Assembly (NCBI GenBank): GCA_003541445.1
Contig: DPMO01000213.1
Location: 1 to 6,723, forward strand
Direction: 5' to 3'
Length of the DNA stretch: 6,723 nucleotides
DNA from: Clostridiales bacterium
Lineage (GTDB): Bacteria > Bacillota > Sulfobacillia > UBA995 > UBA9673
The notes beneath the pieces were generated by a model that saw nothing but the letters and a program-made list of their open reading frames with translations, was not told the origin of the DNA and ran no database searches. How positions within the stretch are numbered: position 1 is the first letter of the stretch; the number at the start of each line of letters is the position of its first letter. Made by a program: the position numbers and the translations under genes. Below are positions 6,001-6,723 of this stretch, one piece after another.

Positions 6001-6723
6001 GGCTGCCGTTCGACAGCAAGGTCACCGTCGGGTACGCCTACATGATGAAGCTCGCTCACCTCGTCGATGACAAGATCCACGCCCGGTCGACCGGCCCCTA
6101 CTCCCTCGTCACCCAGCAGCCCCTCGGAGGCAAGGCCCAGTTCGGCGGTCAGCGCTTCGGGGAGATGGAGGTCTGGGCCCTGGAGGCCTACGGTGCGGCC
6201 TACACTCTCCAGGAGCTCCTCACCGTGAAGTCGGACGACGTCGTCGGCCGGGTCAAGACCTACGAGGCCATCGTCAAGGGAGAGAACGTCCCTGAGCCCG
6301 GGGTGCCGGAATCCTTCAAGGTCTTGATAAAGGAACTCCAGAGCCTTGCTCTCGACGTCAAGGTCCTCTCGGAGGACTCCCGTGAGATAGAGATTCGGGA
6401 GGCGGATGACGATGTCGTCGAGCGGGCCCGCGAACTGGACCTCGACCTCGGCGGCGGGGAGCTCGATGACGAGGGTGGGCTGGCAGCGAGCGGTCTGCGC
6501 CGCGCGGCCAGCCGTCGCCTGGAGGCCAGGCGGTTCCTCGCCGGCGCGGCCGACGAGGAAGACGAGCTCTTCCTCTCGCTGAAGCAGGATGAGGACGGCG
6601 CCGCCGCATCGGCCACTCCGGCCGGAGAGGCCGAGGATGAAGGCGGTATCGAGGAGGAAGAGGACGCGGAGGCCAGGCGGCGCCAGGCCCGGGCGCTCCT
6701 CACGGGCGGGGACGAGGACCAGC
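3060..6723 (+). CDS. rpoB: DNA-directed RNA polymerase beta subunit (3' truncated)
   Basis: The frame is open from ATG 3060 to the right edge (1221 full codons, no stop). The start [20 protein letters not shown] and a ribosome site GGGAGGAG (3043-3050) fit clostridial homologues. The early part carries [10 protein letters not shown] and [20 protein letters not shown]. The rifampicin pocket spans about residues 430-456 ([20 protein letters not shown], then [11 protein letters not shown]). [14 protein letters not shown] is at 482-495. The family signature [12 protein letters not shown] is at 880-891, with K882 and K890 aligning to the active-site lysines K1065 and K1073 of Escherichia coli. The clamp-binding C-terminal region [20 protein letters not shown] starts at 1024. 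Conserved sequence ends near residue 1115, and more than 100 residues of low-complexity acidic tail follow. Small departures include Ala138 in SPGAYY and Cys378 in [10 protein letters not shown], where Ser is common. RpoB forms half of the catalytic cleft with beta', whose gene rpoC should follow outside the window. Confidence 0.98.
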   Translation, partial: MPKGVREREHFGRIKEVLEMPDLIEIQRKSYDWFLRDGLREMFEDISPIEDFTGNLVLEFIDHRLDEPKYSVAECRERDVTYAAPLRVSVRLINRETGEVKEQEVFMGDFPLMTEKGTFIINGAERVVVSQLVRSPGAYYSEQVDSTGKRLIFCTLIPNRGAWLEFETDSHDVIYVRVDRTRKIPVTVLLRAFGYDTNEEILRVLGESTHILNTLDKDPTQSEQEALIEIYKRLRPGEPPTVESARGLLESLFFETRRYDLARVGRYKLNKKLSFERRLRGTVAAEDIRDKAGNVIVPAGTRIDRDEAKKIDAAGITSVEVEVGNTRVRVIGNGCPPTGVRALTRQDIVAVINYILTMYKGLGKADDIDHLGNRRLRCVGELLQNQFRIGLARMERVVKERMTIQDVDIITPQALINIRPVVAAVKEFFGSSQLSQFMDQTNPLAELTHKRRLSALGPGGLTRERAGFEVRDVHDSHYGRMCPIETPEGPNIGLIGNLSTYARVNEYGFIETPYRRVDKERKVVTEEIEYLTADDEEENIIAQANEPLENGWFKNRRVTCRYRNEIVTVPAEQVDYMDVSPKQVVSVASALIPFLENDDAGRALMGANMQRQAVPLVRSEAPLVGTGIEARVAHDSGVLVTAHRAGTVTRVTAREIVVDCGKDGPDTYELVKFGRSNQGTCMNQKPVVKVGQKVEKGDLLADGPSTDHGELALGRNVLVAFMPWEGYNFEDAILISERLVRDDVFTSIHIEEHECEARDTKLGPEEITRDIPNVGEDVLKNLDERGIIRVGAEVMPGDILVGKVTPKGETELTAEERLLRAIFGEKAREVRDTSLRVPHGESGIVVDVKVFYREAGDELGPGVNQLVRCYVAQKRKISEGDKMAGRHGNKGVIAKILPDEDMPFLPDGRPVDIVLNPLGVPSRMNIGQILETHLGWAARALGIWVSSPVFDGATEDDVADCLEKAGLPRDGKIQLRDGRTGLPFDSKVTVGYAYMMKLAHLVDDKIHARSTGPYSLVTQQPLGGKAQFGGQRFGEMEVWALEAYGAAYTLQELLTVKSDDVVGRVKTYEAIVKGENVPEPGVPESFKVLIKELQSLALDVKVLSEDSREIEIREADDDVVERARELDLDLGGGELDDEGGLAASGLRRAASRRLEARRFLAGAADEEDELFLSLKQDEDGAAASATPAGEAEDEGGIEEEEDAEARRRQARALLTGGDEDQ

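Noticed and set aside
4362..6080. 572-codon open frame on the - strand inside rpoB, and a 402-codon one at 2961-4169
   Set aside because: Both lie fully antisense to conserved RpoB or its leader. The translations are rich in Asp, Val, Gly and Leu without any motif, as expected for the antisense shadow of a GC-rich gene.
6260..6703. Ser/Ala-rich open frame on the - strand opposite the RpoB tail
   Set aside because: The Ser and Ser-Ser runs are the complement of the Glu/Asp codons of the acidic tail. There is no ribosome site or family.

Overview
The window is one end-to-end piece of a bacterial housekeeping cluster, all on the + strand: the 3' end of nusG, then rplK (L11), rplA (L1), a long structured leader, rplJ (L10), rplL (L7/L12), and the first 1221 codons of rpoB, which runs off the right edge. 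The DNA is GC-rich, with mostly G or C in third codon positions. GTG or TTG starts are common (rplK GTG, rplJ TTG or GTG, rplL GTG) and Shine-Dalgarno sites are strong. The RpoB N-terminus, an L10 leader of the Bacillus/Clostridium type, and the absence of large proteobacterial- or actinobacterial-style features in RpoB suggest a high-GC member of the Bacillota (clostridial or related lineage). I cannot name the genus from the sequence.

Region by region. Positions 1-308 hold the nusG C-terminus (end of the NGN domain plus the KOW domain). Positions 373-1495 hold rplK and rplA, spaced 4 nt apart with the rplA ribosome site inside rplK. Positions 1496-1752 form the rplJ leader: a three-way-junction L10-binding element with a kink-turn-like internal loop, a candidate antiterminator, and a 9-bp intrinsic terminator. 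Positions 1753-2745 hold rplJ and rplL, separated by 78 nt that can fold into two hairpins, the second running into the rplL Shine-Dalgarno. Positions 2746-3059 (314 nt) contain no established gene. They hold a terminator-like hairpin, a near-consensus extended -10 promoter, and a leader of about 175 nt with two tiny candidate ORFs and several hairpins. rpoB starts at 3060.

Function. L11, L1, L10 and L7/L12 build the L1 and L7/L12 stalks of the 50S subunit, where translation factors bind. NusG links RNA polymerase to elongation and termination control, and RpoB is the beta subunit of RNA polymerase. The control elements suggest three layers: feedback of the L10-L12 complex on its own leader, a possible mRNA structure tuning rplL translation, and partial uncoupling of rpoB from the ribosomal genes by its own terminator and promoter.

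This is a conserved core region. I see no mobile element, CRISPR array, tRNA, rRNA or accessory system, and no credible new multi-gene system. The least-explained DNA is the rpoB leader, the rplJ-rplL gap and the acidic RpoB tail.
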